Origin: an uncultured Opitutaceae bacterium
Lineage (GTDB): Bacteria > Verrucomicrobiota > Verrucomicrobiia > Opitutales > Opitutaceae
Length of the DNA: 64,000 bases
Reading direction: 5' to 3'
Assembly (NCBI GenBank): GCA_937902925.1
Contig: CALFNN010000104.1
Location: forward strand, 62,001-126,000
Both the position numbers and the translations under genes were made by a program. The notes beneath the pieces are model-generated. The model saw only the letters and a program-made list of their open reading frames with translations. It was not told the DNA's origin and ran no database searches. Positions 1 to 8,989 of the stretch are shown here, in pieces; the stretch's first letter is position 1; each line of letters opens with the position of its first letter.

Positions 1-2
1 CC

Positions 3-686
3 GATCGCTGGATTGAGGGCTGGCGGCTCGCGCCCGACCGGATCCGCACGCAGCGCCACCATTTTTACCAGCGCTGGCGCTGGCCGGTGGCCACGCTGTG
101 GGCGCTCGTCCTGACCGCCGATCTCGCGGTTGCGATCGGCTGGCTCACCCGCCGTGAGTTCGTCGCCGGGTTCCTGCTGCTGGCGCCGGTGCTCGCCTAT
201 CTCCTCTCCCACCAACTCGCCCATCGGCACCACCCGTGGCGGGCGCCGAAGGAGTTGTGCGTCGCCACGCTTCTCGCCGGCGGCGTCGCGCTTTTCCCAC
301 TCGCCCAGCCCGCCATCGCGCTGCATCCGCTGGCCGCGCCCCTCGGGCTCTTCACCCTGCTGTGCCTCGCCAACTGCGCGCTGATTTCCGTTTGGGAGCA
401 CGCCATCGACGAAACCCACGGCCAGACCTCCTTCGCCCGGCAGTTTCGCCGCGGCGCCGCCGTCGGTCGCGCGTTGCCCTGGCTGCTCGCTTTCACCGCC
501 GCGCTGCTGGCCGCACTCGAAACCGGCGACCCACGTCTCGCCGCGCTCTGCGCCGCGGCGAGCAGCGTCCTCCTCGGCGTCGTCGACCGGCTCGAGTCCC
601 GCACCGGCGCGCAACTCGCCCGCGTGCTGGCCGACGTCGCCCTCCTGACGCCCCTCGTGCCGTTGTTGGTCCTGGCCTCGCGATGA
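3..686 (+). CDS. UbiA-like polytopic membrane protein, 5' end missing
   Basis: The reading frame is open from the first bases of the window, so the N-terminus lies outside it; a GTG at 87 is an internal codon rather than a convincing start. The visible part has a basic loop (DRWIEGWRLAPDRIRTQRHH) followed by about six hydrophobic segments. The loop before the first helix and the segment LANCALISVWEHAIDETHG resemble UbiA-type prenyltransferase relatives found in Planctomycetes and Verrucomicrobia, but the Asp-rich prenyl-diphosphate motif is not clear in this half. The stop codon overlaps the start of the next gene (ATGA), so the two are probably translated together. The substrate is unknown, and the UbiA assignment is tentative. 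Confidence 0.55.
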   Translation, partial: DRWIEGWRLAPDRIRTQRHHFYQRWRWPVATLWALVLTADLAVAIGWLTRREFVAGFLLLAPVLAYLLSHQLAHRHHPWRAPKELCVATLLAGGVALFPLAQPAIALHPLAAPLGLFTLLCLANCALISVWEHAIDETHGQTSFARQFRRGAAVGRALPWLLAFTAALLAALETGDPRLAALCAAASSVLLGVVDRLESRTGAQLARVLADVALLTPLVPLLVLASR

Positions 687-1357
687 ACGTTCGCTCCGTC
701 AACTTCGATCCGCTCGCGCGCTGGTATCGTGCGCTGGAATTCCTCGCCTTCGGCCGCGATCTCGAGCGGGCGCGTTTCTGCCTCCTCGACCGCCTCGCCG
801 ACTGCGAGGAGATCCTCGTGCTCGGCGAGGGCGACGGCCGCTGCCTCGCCCGGCTCGTCCAGGCCGCACCCCGGGCCCGTGTCCGCTGTCTCGACGGCAG
901 CGCCGCGATGCTCGCCCGCGCGGCGGCCCGGCTCGCGGAGCAACCGGCACGCAGCCGCGTGAGCTTCGAACAAGCCGATATTCTCGCGGCGACATTTCCC
1001 GCGGCGAGTTACGACGCCGTCGTCACTTGTTTTTTTCTCGACTGTTTCACCGCCGCCGAAGTCGAGGGCATCGTCGCGCGCGTCGCAGCGAGCCTGCGAC
1101 CCGGAGCGCGCTGGCTGTTCGCCGACTTCGCGATTCCGCCGCGGGGTTTCGCCCGAATGCGGGCGCAAATCTGGCTGGGCTCGCTTTACGCCTTCTTCGG
1201 CTGGCGGACGGGGCTTGCGACCCGCCGGCTGCCTCCTTCCGAAACCATTCTCCGCGCGGCCGGCTTCGTCTCCGAAGCCGCGCGCGAATTCCAGGGCGGC
1301 CTCATCCGGGGCGAATTATTCCGCCACCGCCTGGCTCCGGTCGTCACTGCAACTTGA
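683..1357 (+). CDS. class I SAM-dependent methyltransferase
   Basis: This is a 224-residue soluble protein. Motif I of Rossmann-type methyltransferases is visible at residues 45-53 (LVLGEGDGR), followed by the acidic end of strand 2 (VRCLDGS, about 68-73) and a motif IV-like stretch YDAVVTCFFLDCF. This layout is typical of UbiE/COQ5-like or type 11 methyltransferases. The ATG at 683 overlaps the stop of the upstream membrane protein by four bases, which fixes the start and suggests one transcript. With a UbiA-like neighbour, a role in quinone or lipid modification is possible, but nothing in the sequence identifies the substrate. It ends tail-to-tail with the minus-strand gene, overlapping it by 14 bases. 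Confidence 0.82.
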   Translation: MNVRSVNFDPLARWYRALEFLAFGRDLERARFCLLDRLADCEEILVLGEGDGRCLARLVQAAPRARVRCLDGSAAMLARAAARLAEQPARSRVSFEQADILAATFPAASYDAVVTCFFLDCFTAAEVEGIVARVAASLRPGARWLFADFAIPPRGFARMRAQIWLGSLYAFFGWRTGLATRRLPPSETILRAAGFVSEAAREFQGGLIRGELFRHRLAPVVTAT

Positions 1358-2768
1358 GCGGCAGCGCCATCACCCGCGCGGTCAGGCTGTCGAGTGTCGC
1401 GCCGGTGTGCTCGGCGAGGATGTCCTCACCGGTGTGGATCGTCCGCGACGGCGTGAAATCCTTCAGCACCGCGCAGTAGTCGCTGTTGACCATGATGCCG
1501 AGCAATTCGCCGGTCTTGCTGAACACGAGGTCGCCCCGCGAAGGGGCGAAGTCGCCAAACAGTCGTTTGATCAGGCGATTGTCCACCCGCACGAAGCCGG
1601 GCTGCGACGCGTCGAGCTTGAAGCCGACCTCGCCATAACCCTTGCCCCCGCCGCTCACCAGGACGGCGTCGGGGAATTTGTAGGGATCGGCGGCCAGGGG
1701 ATAAACCTTCGCGCCGAGCGCCGCCGCCTGGGCCGGGTCGACCGGCAGCACCACGATCCGCGGATCCTGCGCGAGAAACTCCACCGCCGGGGCCGCCCCG
1801 CGATAGCCGGAGGGCCGCGAGAATTCGACCGCGAGCTTCTCCCAGTCGTCGCCGTTCTCGGCGTAGGAAAACACGGTGTCGGCCACGTGCAGGAGCGCGT
1901 AGATCTGGCTCCCATCCGTCACGAGCACGGTGTTCGATTCCTTGTCGCGCGTCGACATTCCGAACAAGCCCTTGCGGGCGGCGGTGAAGGTCGTCTTCAC
2001 CCGGTTCGCGAGAAAATCGTTGAAGAGCACGTTCCCGTTGATCGGCCGGTTGTCGCGGATCTCCTTGGTCAGCTCGCCCGACTTCGTCGCGAGTTGCCCG
2101 ACACCGGCCGCAAGTTGCGAGGTGGTTTCCTGCACCTTCAACCGCTCGGCGCGCTCGGTCTCGACCTGCGATTTCAGGCCCTCCGCCGCCTCGCGCAGGT
2201 TTTTCTTTTCCTGCTCGCCGACGACGACCGCCATCGTGAGCCCCTCGATTTGTTTCCGGGCCTCGGTCTGCGTCTGCTCGAACTTGGTCTCGAGTTTCGC
2301 CAATGCCTGTTTCTGGCGCTCGGCCTCCGCCTGCTTTTCGGCGAGATCCCGCTGGAGCTGGGCCAGCTGCTCCTTGGTCATCGTCGCCTCTTCGGCGGCG
2401 GCGTTCGCTTTTTTCGCAAGTTCGGCGGCGCTCTGCTGCGTCTCGGTCAGCGTGGCGGCCACGGCGTTTTTCTCCTCGGCGAGCTTTGTCCGCTCCGACT
2501 GGACCGCCGCCAGGCTTTGCTCGCGCGCGGCCAGCGTCGCATCCGTGGAGGCAAGTTTCTGCGCCAGTTCATCCCGCGTCGATTTTTCGTCGACCAAGGC
2601 CTGCCGCATCGTCTCGACCAGGTCCTGATCCTTCGTGACCGCGTTGGCCGCGAGCTCCGGCACCGGCGCCTGCTTCGGGCGCGCCGGCTCCGCCTTCTCC
2701 CACCGCGTCAGGGCCAGGAGATTCAGCAGGAGAAAATCGCAGAGGATGAGGAGGAGCGTTTTGTTCAT
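1344..2768 (-). CDS. single-TM coiled-coil protein with C-terminal globular domain
   Basis: This is a 474-residue protein of unknown function. Residues 1-22 form one transmembrane helix with an Asp in its middle (LLLILCDFLLLNLLAL). A long Glu/Lys/Gln/Ala-rich coiled coil follows (about 45-240), then a globular C-terminal domain of about 220 residues with repeated beta-type patterns. The last domain might be a degenerate trypsin-like fold, but no catalytic triad is visible. The start codon overlaps the stop of the upstream membrane gene (ATGA), so the two are translationally coupled. The single helix with a buried Asp recalls MotB, ExbD and TolR, which pair with a multi-TM partner. That comparison is an inference from layout, not a family match. 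Confidence 0.75.
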   Translation of the reverse strand: MNKTLLLILCDFLLLNLLALTRWEKAEPARPKQAPVPELAANAVTKDQDLVETMRQALVDEKSTRDELAQKLASTDATLAAREQSLAAVQSERTKLAEEKNAVAATLTETQQSAAELAKKANAAAEEATMTKEQLAQLQRDLAEKQAEAERQKQALAKLETKFEQTQTEARKQIEGLTMAVVVGEQEKKNLREAAEGLKSQVETERAERLKVQETTSQLAAGVGQLATKSGELTKEIRDNRPINGNVLFNDFLANRVKTTFTAARKGLFGMSTRDKESNTVLVTDGSQIYALLHVADTVFSYAENGDDWEKLAVEFSRPSGYRGAAPAVEFLAQDPRIVVLPVDPAQAAALGAKVYPLAADPYKFPDAVLVSGGGKGYGEVGFKLDASQPGFVRVDNRLIKRLFGDFAPSRGDLVFSKTGELLGIMVNSDYCAVLKDFTPSRTIHTGEDILAEHTGATLDSLTARVMALPLKLQ

Positions 2769-4465
2769 GACGTCGCGGGCCGGCGGGCGGCCCCGAGCAG
2801 GGAGTCGGCGGTGAGGTCGGCCTGGCCTTCCATGATCAACTGCCGCTTGTAGGGCCGGACATGACGGATCTTCACGAGCGCCACGCATGTGATGCCGAAG
2901 AGATTCGACGAGTAGGCGGCCAGCAGGTTGGGCTCGATGACCCCCAGGACCTGCAGCACGAGCGCGGTCGCGGTGCCGCCGATGCCGACATAGAGACCGC
3001 CGTCGAAGAGGTTCTCCTCGTTCTCCATGAGGCGGAGTTTCAGGAGCGGCGGGACCGACTGGCTCGCGATCTCGCGGATTTTCATCAGGCAGCCGAAATA
3101 CATCGCGACCTGCAAGGCGGCGAAGACGCCGATGGAGAGGAGGGTGGAGGTGTCCATGGTGGTGGTGGGTTGAGTCTTGGGGGCGACCGGCGAATTGGCG
3201 ACGGAGACGAGCACCGGGAGGTGCAGTCGGACCTGATACTCCGAGATCGGCGCGGCCTTCAGGATGAAAGGCTCCGTCACGACCACGAGCAGCACGGCGA
3301 AGAGCACGGCGATCGCGCCCACGCGCATGTGGGTGAGCGCCGACGGCAGGTTGACCGCGTCGAGCGGCGTCACGATCAGGCGGTCGAGGCCGCGCAGCAG
3401 CAGCCACGCCCCCGCGAGGTAGCCGAGATACTTGACGACGAGCATGAACTGCGGATGCGACAGCGCGAGTTCCGCCGCCGTGCCGAGGACCGGCGTGACC
3501 GACCGGTTGACAGGCACCTGCCGCACGAGCAGCAACTGCACGGCGCCCGCGCCCCGCGCCAGCGCGATTTTCAAATCCTCGAGGCCCGCCTTCCCAAACT
3601 GAATCAGGTAGCGCGCGACACGATCGCCGGAATTCGAGAACAACGCCGCCGCGTAGATCAGCGGCAGCTGGTCGGGCGCCACGCGGGCCAGGTGCGCGTA
3701 TTCCCCGACGGCCTCCGCGTTCTCGCACCGGCTGAGCAGTTCCGTCAGCTGCGTCCAATCGAGGCGCCGGCCAAGCGAAAGCAGATCGATGAAAAACGGC
3801 TCGAGTTCGCCGAGCTCTTTTTTATCGACCGCCGCGTCGGCGAGGCTCCGGACTTCACGCTGGAGCGACGGCGAGAAATGTCCGCCCTGGTAAAGCATGC
3901 CCGAGAGCAGCACGAGCGCGTCGAGCGGCTCGCCACCCGGACGGGACGCCGGGACGAAACGGCCCGTCGCCGTGAGCTGGCCCACCTTGAGCAGCGACTG
4001 CACGCCGGCCGAGCCGGAGTCGGCGAGATAGTTGCGCACCGCCGCCCGCGCCTTGTCGGGAATGAAAAACGTCAACACCGGCGTGCTGCCGCGGCGCCCG
4101 GAGTCGGTGCGGAGATGGAAGAGCGGGTCGAGCGTCGGATCCCAGCCACCCCAGGTCATCAGCCCGGGCTGCCGGGTCGCAAAGGTCTCGAGCGCCGATG
4201 CCAGCGCCGGCGCCCGCGGATCGTCCGTCGCCTGCGCCGCGCCGAGCACGAGCGCCGCGGGGCCGATTTTCTCCGCGTCCACCAAGTCGCGACCGAACGC
4301 CCCCAGCGTCGGGGTCCCCGCGCCCGCCGCCTTCAGCAGGGCCGGGCTCACCGATTTCAAGTTGACCGGCAGCATCCAGGCCGCGCTCGCCACCGCCACG
4401 CCAACCGCCACCAGCACCACGGCGGCGGCGGCGCGCGAACCTGAGTGGGGGTGAGCGTAGCTCAT
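2765..4465 (-). CDS. multi-TM membrane protein, possible MotA/ExbB-like partner
   Basis: This is a 566-residue protein that I do not recognise by family. It has an N-terminal hydrophobic segment (AAAVVLVAVGVAVASAAWML), a long soluble region of about 280 residues (25-310), and then four to five hydrophobic segments, including TLLSIGVFAALQVAMYFG and GGTATALVLQVLGVI. The final Gly/Thr-rich helix pair followed by a basic cytoplasmic tail resembles the last two helices of MotA/TolQ/ExbB proteins. I chose the ATG at 4465 (MSYAHPHSG), because the upstream extension is Pro-rich and runs toward the divergent deformylase gene. It is coupled to the downstream coiled-coil gene by a 4-base overlap, and the pair probably forms one membrane complex. 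Confidence 0.7.
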   Translation of the reverse strand: MSYAHPHSGSRAAAAVVLVAVGVAVASAAWMLPVNLKSVSPALLKAAGAGTPTLGAFGRDLVDAEKIGPAALVLGAAQATDDPRAPALASALETFATRQPGLMTWGGWDPTLDPLFHLRTDSGRRGSTPVLTFFIPDKARAAVRNYLADSGSAGVQSLLKVGQLTATGRFVPASRPGGEPLDALVLLSGMLYQGGHFSPSLQREVRSLADAAVDKKELGELEPFFIDLLSLGRRLDWTQLTELLSRCENAEAVGEYAHLARVAPDQLPLIYAAALFSNSGDRVARYLIQFGKAGLEDLKIALARGAGAVQLLLVRQVPVNRSVTPVLGTAAELALSHPQFMLVVKYLGYLAGAWLLLRGLDRLIVTPLDAVNLPSALTHMRVGAIAVLFAVLLVVVTEPFILKAAPISEYQVRLHLPVLVSVANSPVAPKTQPTTTMDTSTLLSIGVFAALQVAMYFGCLMKIREIASQSVPPLLKLRLMENEENLFDGGLYVGIGGTATALVLQVLGVIEPNLLAAYSSNLFGITCVALVKIRHVRPYKRQLIMEGQADLTADSLLGAARRPATS

Positions 4466-4528
4466 GGGCGGAAGTATTGGTTTGCCCGCGGGAATCGGCC
4501 GACCCACGCTGGCGCTTTACACCGACCG

Positions 4529-5104
4529 ATGCCACTGCGAATTGTTCACTATAACGACCCCGTTTTGCGGAAGAAGGGAACCCCCGTCACGCAGTTCGAC
4601 ACGGCGCTGGCCGTCCTGGTCCGGGAGATGATCGCGGCCATGCACGCCGCCGCCGGCATCGGGCTCGCCGCCCAACAGATCGGCCGCGCCCTCCAGCTCT
4701 GCGTCATCGACCTGCGCGAGGTCGAGTCGAAGTTTTTCTGGGAACTCGATGGCGCCCGGCCCCCGCTCGAGCTCTTCATGCCGCTCGCCATCGCCAACCC
4801 GCAGATCACCTTCACGCGCGGAACGCGCGAGACCGTGGATGAGGAGGGCTGTCTGTCGTTCCCCCGGATCCGCGGCGACGTGCCGCGACCCGACGCGATC
4901 ACCGTGAAGTTTCAGGACGAGCGCGGGGTGCCGCACGTCCTCGCCTGCGACGGCCTGCTCTCCCGGTGCGTCCAGCACGAGGCCGACCACCTCAACGGCG
5001 TGCTGTTCATCGACCGGATGGACAAGGCCGTCCGCGCCGGCCTCGACGAGAGCATCAAGGCGCTCGCGAAGGAAACCCGCCTCGCCAAAAATTCCTCCCC
5101 ATGA
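4529..5104 (+). CDS. def: peptide deformylase
   Basis: This enzyme removes the formyl group from the N-terminal methionine of new proteins in the cytoplasm. All three family motifs are present: GIGLAAQQ at residues 43-50, EEGCLS at 105-110 with metal ligand Cys108, and QHEADH with ligands His150 and His154 and catalytic Glu151. The 191-residue length is normal. The ATG at 4529 gives the standard start MPLRIVHYNDPVLR. The stop codon overlaps the start of the next gene (ATGA). The usual partner fmt (methionyl-tRNA formyltransferase) is not adjacent here. The promoter must lie in the 63-bp gap shared with the divergent membrane gene. Confidence 0.96.
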   Translation: MPLRIVHYNDPVLRKKGTPVTQFDTALAVLVREMIAAMHAAAGIGLAAQQIGRALQLCVIDLREVESKFFWELDGARPPLELFMPLAIANPQITFTRGTRETVDEEGCLSFPRIRGDVPRPDAITVKFQDERGVPHVLACDGLLSRCVQHEADHLNGVLFIDRMDKAVRAGLDESIKALAKETRLAKNSSP

Positions 5105-6177
5105 GCCAAAAATCCGACGGCATGAACTACGCGCCGCAGGGCAAACCCCGCCTGGTGGTCAAACCCGGCGAGTTTGTCTTTGCGGCCGCGCATCTCGATC
5201 ACGGCCACATCTACGGCCAGTGCAACGGCCTCCTCGAGGCCGGCGCCGAGCTGAAATGGGTCTACGATCCCGATCCGAAAAAAGTCGACGCGTTCGTCGC
5301 GAAGTTTCCGCAGACGAAGGTGGCGCGCTCGGTCGACGAGATTCTCGCCGACGGCCAGGTCAGGCTGCTTGCCGCCGCCGCCGTGCCGGTGGACCGCGGG
5401 CCGCTCGGCTGCCGGGTGATGGAGGCGGGCAAGGATTACTTCACCGACAAGACGCCGTTCACCTCGCTCGCCCAGCTCGACCAGGCCAAGGCCGCGGTCG
5501 CCCGCACCGGGCGAAAATACATGGTGTATTTCTCCGAGCGGCTGCACGTCGAGTCCGCCATGCACGCCACCGACCTCGTCGCCGGCGGCGCGATCGGCCG
5601 CGTGCTTCAGGTCATCGGGCTCGGCCCGCACCGCCTCGGCAAGCCCGGCCGCCCCGCGTGGTTTTTCGAGAAGGCGAAATACGGCGGCATCCTCTGCGAC
5701 ATCGGCAGCCACCAGTTCGAGCAGTTTCTCACGTTCAGCGGTGCCACCGACGCCACCGTCACGCAGGCCGCCGTCGCCAACTTCGCCAACGCCGACACGC
5801 CCGAGTTCGAGGATTTCGGCGAGGCCTCGCTGCTCGGTGACAACGGGGCGTCGAACTACATCCGCGTCGACTGGTTCACGCCCGACGGCCTCAGCACGTG
5901 GGGCGATGGCCGCACCGTCATCCTTGGCACGAAGGGTTACATCGAGCTCCGAAAATACGTCGACGTCGGCCGCGACAAGGCCGGGGACAACGTCTACATC
6001 GTCGACGAGAAGGGCGAACGCTACACCAACGTCGCCGGCCAGGTCGGTTTCCGGTTTTTCGGCGAGCTGATCCTCGACTGCCTCAACCGCACCGAGAAGG
6101 CCATGACTCAGACCCACGCGTTCAAGGCCGCCGAGCTCTGCCTGCGTGCCCAGCTCGCCGCGCGGAAAATCGCCTGA
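5101..6177 (+). CDS. Gfo/Idh/MocA family oxidoreductase
   Basis: This is a 358-residue protein of the Gfo/Idh/MocA fold: an N-terminal Rossmann domain for NAD(P) and a C-terminal alpha/beta substrate domain. The dinucleotide-binding turn appears as LDHGHIYGQCNGLLEAG (about residues 32-48). The conserved Lys-Pro-type motif appears as TDKTPF near residue 118, and CDIGSHQFEQFL near residue 200 matches the region holding the catalytic His. Members of this family oxidise or reduce sugars and polyols; the substrate cannot be read from the sequence. It overlaps the peptide deformylase stop by four bases, which fixes the start, but the two functions are not obviously related. Confidence 0.85.
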   Translation: MSQKSDGMNYAPQGKPRLVVKPGEFVFAAAHLDHGHIYGQCNGLLEAGAELKWVYDPDPKKVDAFVAKFPQTKVARSVDEILADGQVRLLAAAAVPVDRGPLGCRVMEAGKDYFTDKTPFTSLAQLDQAKAAVARTGRKYMVYFSERLHVESAMHATDLVAGGAIGRVLQVIGLGPHRLGKPGRPAWFFEKAKYGGILCDIGSHQFEQFLTFSGATDATVTQAAVANFANADTPEFEDFGEASLLGDNGASNYIRVDWFTPDGLSTWGDGRTVILGTKGYIELRKYVDVGRDKAGDNVYIVDEKGERYTNVAGQVGFRFFGELILDCLNRTEKAMTQTHAFKAAELCLRAQLAARKIA

Positions 6178-6211
6178 CCGCCGGCGCCCCGCGGCGGCGC
6201 CCCAACCTTCC

Positions 6212-6757
6212 ATGGCCCGCTCCATCGCGACGCGCACCGGGGACGACGGCACGACGAGCCTGCTTTACGGGCAGCGCGTGCCGAAGGATCATCCGCAGAT
6301 CGAGGCGGTGGGCGCGTTCGACGAACTCAACGTCGCCCTCGGGGCGATCAAGCCCCACCTCGCCGGGGGAGCGCGGGGCGCCGAGGTCCGAATCTTGCTG
6401 ACCCAAGTGCAGAAAAACCTGGTCGCCGTGATGGGGGAACTCGCCTGCGCCGAATCCGACGCGGACCGCTACGCCGCCTCCCCGTTCGAGAAACTCGCCC
6501 CGGCCGACGTCCGCCACCTCGACGAAGCTGTCGCGGCGCTCGAGGCGCGCGGATTGAAATTCGACGGCTGGGCCACGCCCGGGGCGAACCTCCGCGCCGC
6601 CTCGTGTGACTTTGCCCGGGTCGTCGCGCGGCGGGCCGAGCGCCGGCTTGCGGCGCTGCCCGCCGCCGGCCGCAGCGTCCGCCCCGAATTAAAGCAGTTC
6701 GTCAACCGGCTCGCCGATCTGTTGTGGCTGCTGGCGCGCGAGGCGGAACAAAGTTAG
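6212..6757 (+). CDS. pduO: PduO-type ATP:cob(I)alamin adenosyltransferase
   Basis: This enzyme transfers the adenosyl group of ATP to cob(I)alamin, making coenzyme B12. The N-terminal ATP-binding signature TRTGDDGTTSL (residues 7-17) is intact, and the C-terminal helix carries CDFARVVARRAERR, matching the conserved Arg-rich stretch of PduO/MMAB enzymes. The length (181 residues) fits the family. It follows the oxidoreductase by 34 bases and precedes a small membrane protein by 68 bases. It implies that the organism uses B12-dependent enzymes, although none is encoded in the window. Confidence 0.93.
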   Translation: MARSIATRTGDDGTTSLLYGQRVPKDHPQIEAVGAFDELNVALGAIKPHLAGGARGAEVRILLTQVQKNLVAVMGELACAESDADRYAASPFEKLAPADVRHLDEAVAALEARGLKFDGWATPGANLRAASCDFARVVARRAERRLAALPAAGRSVRPELKQFVNRLADLLWLLAREAEQS

Positions 6758-6825
6758 ACTGAATTACCGCGGCATCCGCGAAAAAAATCCTGTCCATCCG
6801 GCGGCTTCCCGCTCAGAAACCTCCC

Positions 6826-7404
6826 ATGCCACTCGCCCTCGCCCTCTTCGCGCTCGCCATCGGCTGGCGGATCGTCGGCGCCCACGTGCCCGAACTCGCC
6901 AATTTCGCGCCGTTGATGGCGCTGACCTTCTGCGGCGGAGTCTATTTCCGCGACCGCCGGATGTGGCTCGTCCCGTTTGCCGCCCTCGCGTTCTCCGACC
7001 TCTACCTCGATCACTACTATGCCACGACGTTTAACGAAACGTGGGCCTGGCCGAGCGTGTTGATTCGCCTCGCGTGCTTTGCGATGTCGCTGGGTTTCGG
7101 CTGGGCCGTCGCCCGCCGCAAGAACTGGCTGACGCTGGCGAGCGGCGGCATCGGCAGCTCGATTTTCTTTTACCTCGTCACCAACACCGACGCGTGGCTC
7201 CGCGATCCCGCCTACATCCGGAGCGCGGCGGGCTGGTGGCAGGCGATGACAGTGGGCCGTCCGGAGTATCCGCCGACGCTGTTCTTTTTCCGCAACACCT
7301 TCGTGAGCGACCTGCTGTTCACGGCGGCGTTCGTGCTGGCGATGGAATATGTCGCACGGCGTGAGGGTCAGCCCAATCTCCTGACGAAGCGGCAGGCGGC
7401 CTGA
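6826..7404 (+). CDS. small polytopic membrane protein (DUF6580-like)
   Basis: This is a 192-residue integral membrane protein with about five hydrophobic segments. Conserved-looking stretches are ELANFAPLMALTFCGGVYF near the N-terminus, FSDLYLDHYY after the second helix, and SSIFFYLVTNTDAWL in the middle. These match my recollection of the DUF6580 group of putative transport proteins, whose substrate is not established. It lies directly downstream of the cobalamin adenosyltransferase on the same strand, so a link to corrinoid or vitamin uptake is possible but unproven. It ends 31 bases before the convergent PhoH gene. Confidence 0.7.
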   Translation: MPLALALFALAIGWRIVGAHVPELANFAPLMALTFCGGVYFRDRRMWLVPFAALAFSDLYLDHYYATTFNETWAWPSVLIRLACFAMSLGFGWAVARRKNWLTLASGGIGSSIFFYLVTNTDAWLRDPAYIRSAAGWWQAMTVGRPEYPPTLFFFRNTFVSDLLFTAAFVLAMEYVARREGQPNLLTKRQAA

Positions 7405-7435
7405 GGCCGTCCGTGCTGCGTCCACGCCCCGCCGG

Positions 7436-8989
7436 CTACAGCAGGTCCGCCGCGAGTTCGGCAAGCTTGGAGCGCTCGCCCTTCATCAGCTTCACGTGGG
7501 CCGCGATCGCCTGGCCCTTCATGCGATTATGGCAGTAAACGAGGCCATTGCTCCGGGCATCGACATAGGGATTGTCGATCTGCGTCGGGTCTCCGATCAG
7601 CACGATCTTTGAGCCCTCGGAAATGCGCGTGATGACCGTCTTCACCTCGTGGGGCGTCAGTTGCTGCGCCTCGTCGAGAATGAAGAACCGGCGCGCAATG
7701 GAGCGACCGCGGATGAACGCCAGCGCCTCGATCTCGACGAGACCGCTCTTGAGCAGACGCTCGTAGGGTTTGACGAGCGCGCCGCTGCCATTGCCGTTGC
7801 CATAACCATTGTGCCCGCCGTGCGGCGGAGGCGGGCTCATCGTCGCGAACACTTGATCGTCGCGGTTCTTGTGCTTCTTCTTCGAAACCTTCTTCGCGGC
7901 GAACTGCGGATCCTTCGGCGGCTTCGAGGGGATCAGCACTTCCAGCGCGTCGTGGTAAGGCTGGAGCCACGGTTTCATTTTTTCCTCGAGCGTGCCGGGA
8001 AGAAACCCGATGTCCTTGCCGAGCGCGATGACCGGTCGCGAGATCGAGACGCCGTCGTAGCGCGACTGGTCGTCGTGCGTCTGGTGCAGCGCGCAGGCGA
8101 CCGACAACAGCGTCTTGCCCGTGCCCGCCTTGCCGAAACAGGTCAGCATGTGGACGCTGTCGTCGAGCAGCGCATCCATGAAAAACTGCTGCTCGAGATT
8201 GCGCGCCCGGATCGGAATCCCGGCCGGCGCCTTCACGAAGTCCGGGATGCGCAGCCGCCGCACGATGCCATCGCCATAATAGCGCGCCGGCATCGTCTTG
8301 CCCTCGTCCGAGCGGAGCAGCACGTATTCGTTGAGGCTGAGTTTTTTCGCGTCCGCCTCGAGAACCTCGAACGCGCCCTCGGAGCAGAAGCGCTGCAGCT
8401 CGTAAACGTTGAGCGCGACTTCCTGGTAGCTGGCCTCGTCGTCCGTCTCCGGAACCTTGTCGTTGAGATAATCCTCGGACTCGAGTCCGACGGCGCGCGC
8501 CTTGAGCTGCACGTTGACGTCCTTCGTGACGAGGATCGTCGGTGGCGGATAACGCTCCTGCACGAACAGTGCCGCGGCGATGATGCGGTTGTCCTTCTTG
8601 CTCAGGTCGGGCAGGATCGCCCGCAGCCGGTCCATCGCCGCCGACCGGTGGCCGGGTTCGGCGAGGTAGGGATTGATGATGACCGACAAGGTGCCGCCAT
8701 TGACGAGTTCCACGCCCTCGTGCATCGCGCGCGAATCGGGCAGCAGCTCCTGCAGGATGCGGTGCACCCGCCGTGCGTTGCGGCCGCGCTCGGTGGACTG
8801 CTCGCCCTTGATCGAGTCCAGTTCCTCGAGCACCTCCACGGGTATGGCGAGGTTGTTGTCCTCGAACTTGAAAATCGACTGCGGGTCATGGAGCAACACG
8901 TTCGTGTCGAGCACGAAGGTCTTCACCTTGGCCGTAACCTTGATCCGCGAACTCAGACTGGGAGCGTGGGCTCCGCGAAGGCTTTCCAT
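7436..8989 (-). CDS. PIN domain-PhoH ATPase (PhoH2-type)
   Basis: The protein (517 residues from ATG 8989) joins an N-terminal PIN nuclease domain (about residues 20-170, starting VKTFVLDTNVLLHD with the first catalytic Asp) to a C-terminal PhoH ATPase domain. The Walker A motif is CFGKAGTGKTLL (about 286-293) and the Walker B is FFILDEAQQL. PhoH2 proteins are thought to act as RNA helicase/nucleases. A Lys-rich, Gly/Asn-rich insert (KKVSKKKHKNRD and the following GYGNGNGSG) sits inside the ATPase domain. A TTG at 9022 would add 11 residues; I prefer the ATG because neither start has a clear ribosome-binding site. The gene is alone on its strand. Confidence 0.92.
   Translation of the reverse strand: MESLRGAHAPSLSSRIKVTAKVKTFVLDTNVLLHDPQSIFKFEDNNLAIPVEVLEELDSIKGEQSTERGRNARRVHRILQELLPDSRAMHEGVELVNGGTLSVIINPYLAEPGHRSAAMDRLRAILPDLSKKDNRIIAAALFVQERYPPPTILVTKDVNVQLKARAVGLESEDYLNDKVPETDDEASYQEVALNVYELQRFCSEGAFEVLEADAKKLSLNEYVLLRSDEGKTMPARYYGDGIVRRLRIPDFVKAPAGIPIRARNLEQQFFMDALLDDSVHMLTCFGKAGTGKTLLSVACALHQTHDDQSRYDGVSISRPVIALGKDIGFLPGTLEEKMKPWLQPYHDALEVLIPSKPPKDPQFAAKKVSKKKHKNRDDQVFATMSPPPPHGGHNGYGNGNGSGALVKPYERLLKSGLVEIEALAFIRGRSIARRFFILDEAQQLTPHEVKTVITRISEGSKIVLIGDPTQIDNPYVDARSNGLVYCHNRMKGQAIAAHVKLMKGERSKLAELAADLL

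Noticed and set aside
1215-2852. Long plus-strand open frame of about 545 codons
   Set aside because: It is antisense to the coiled-coil gene and is Arg/Leu/Gly-rich with no family pattern. Such shadow frames are common in GC-rich DNA.
2861-4444. Long plus-strand open frame rich in Arg, His and Glu
   Set aside because: It is antisense to the multi-TM gene, has no domain pattern and an extreme composition.
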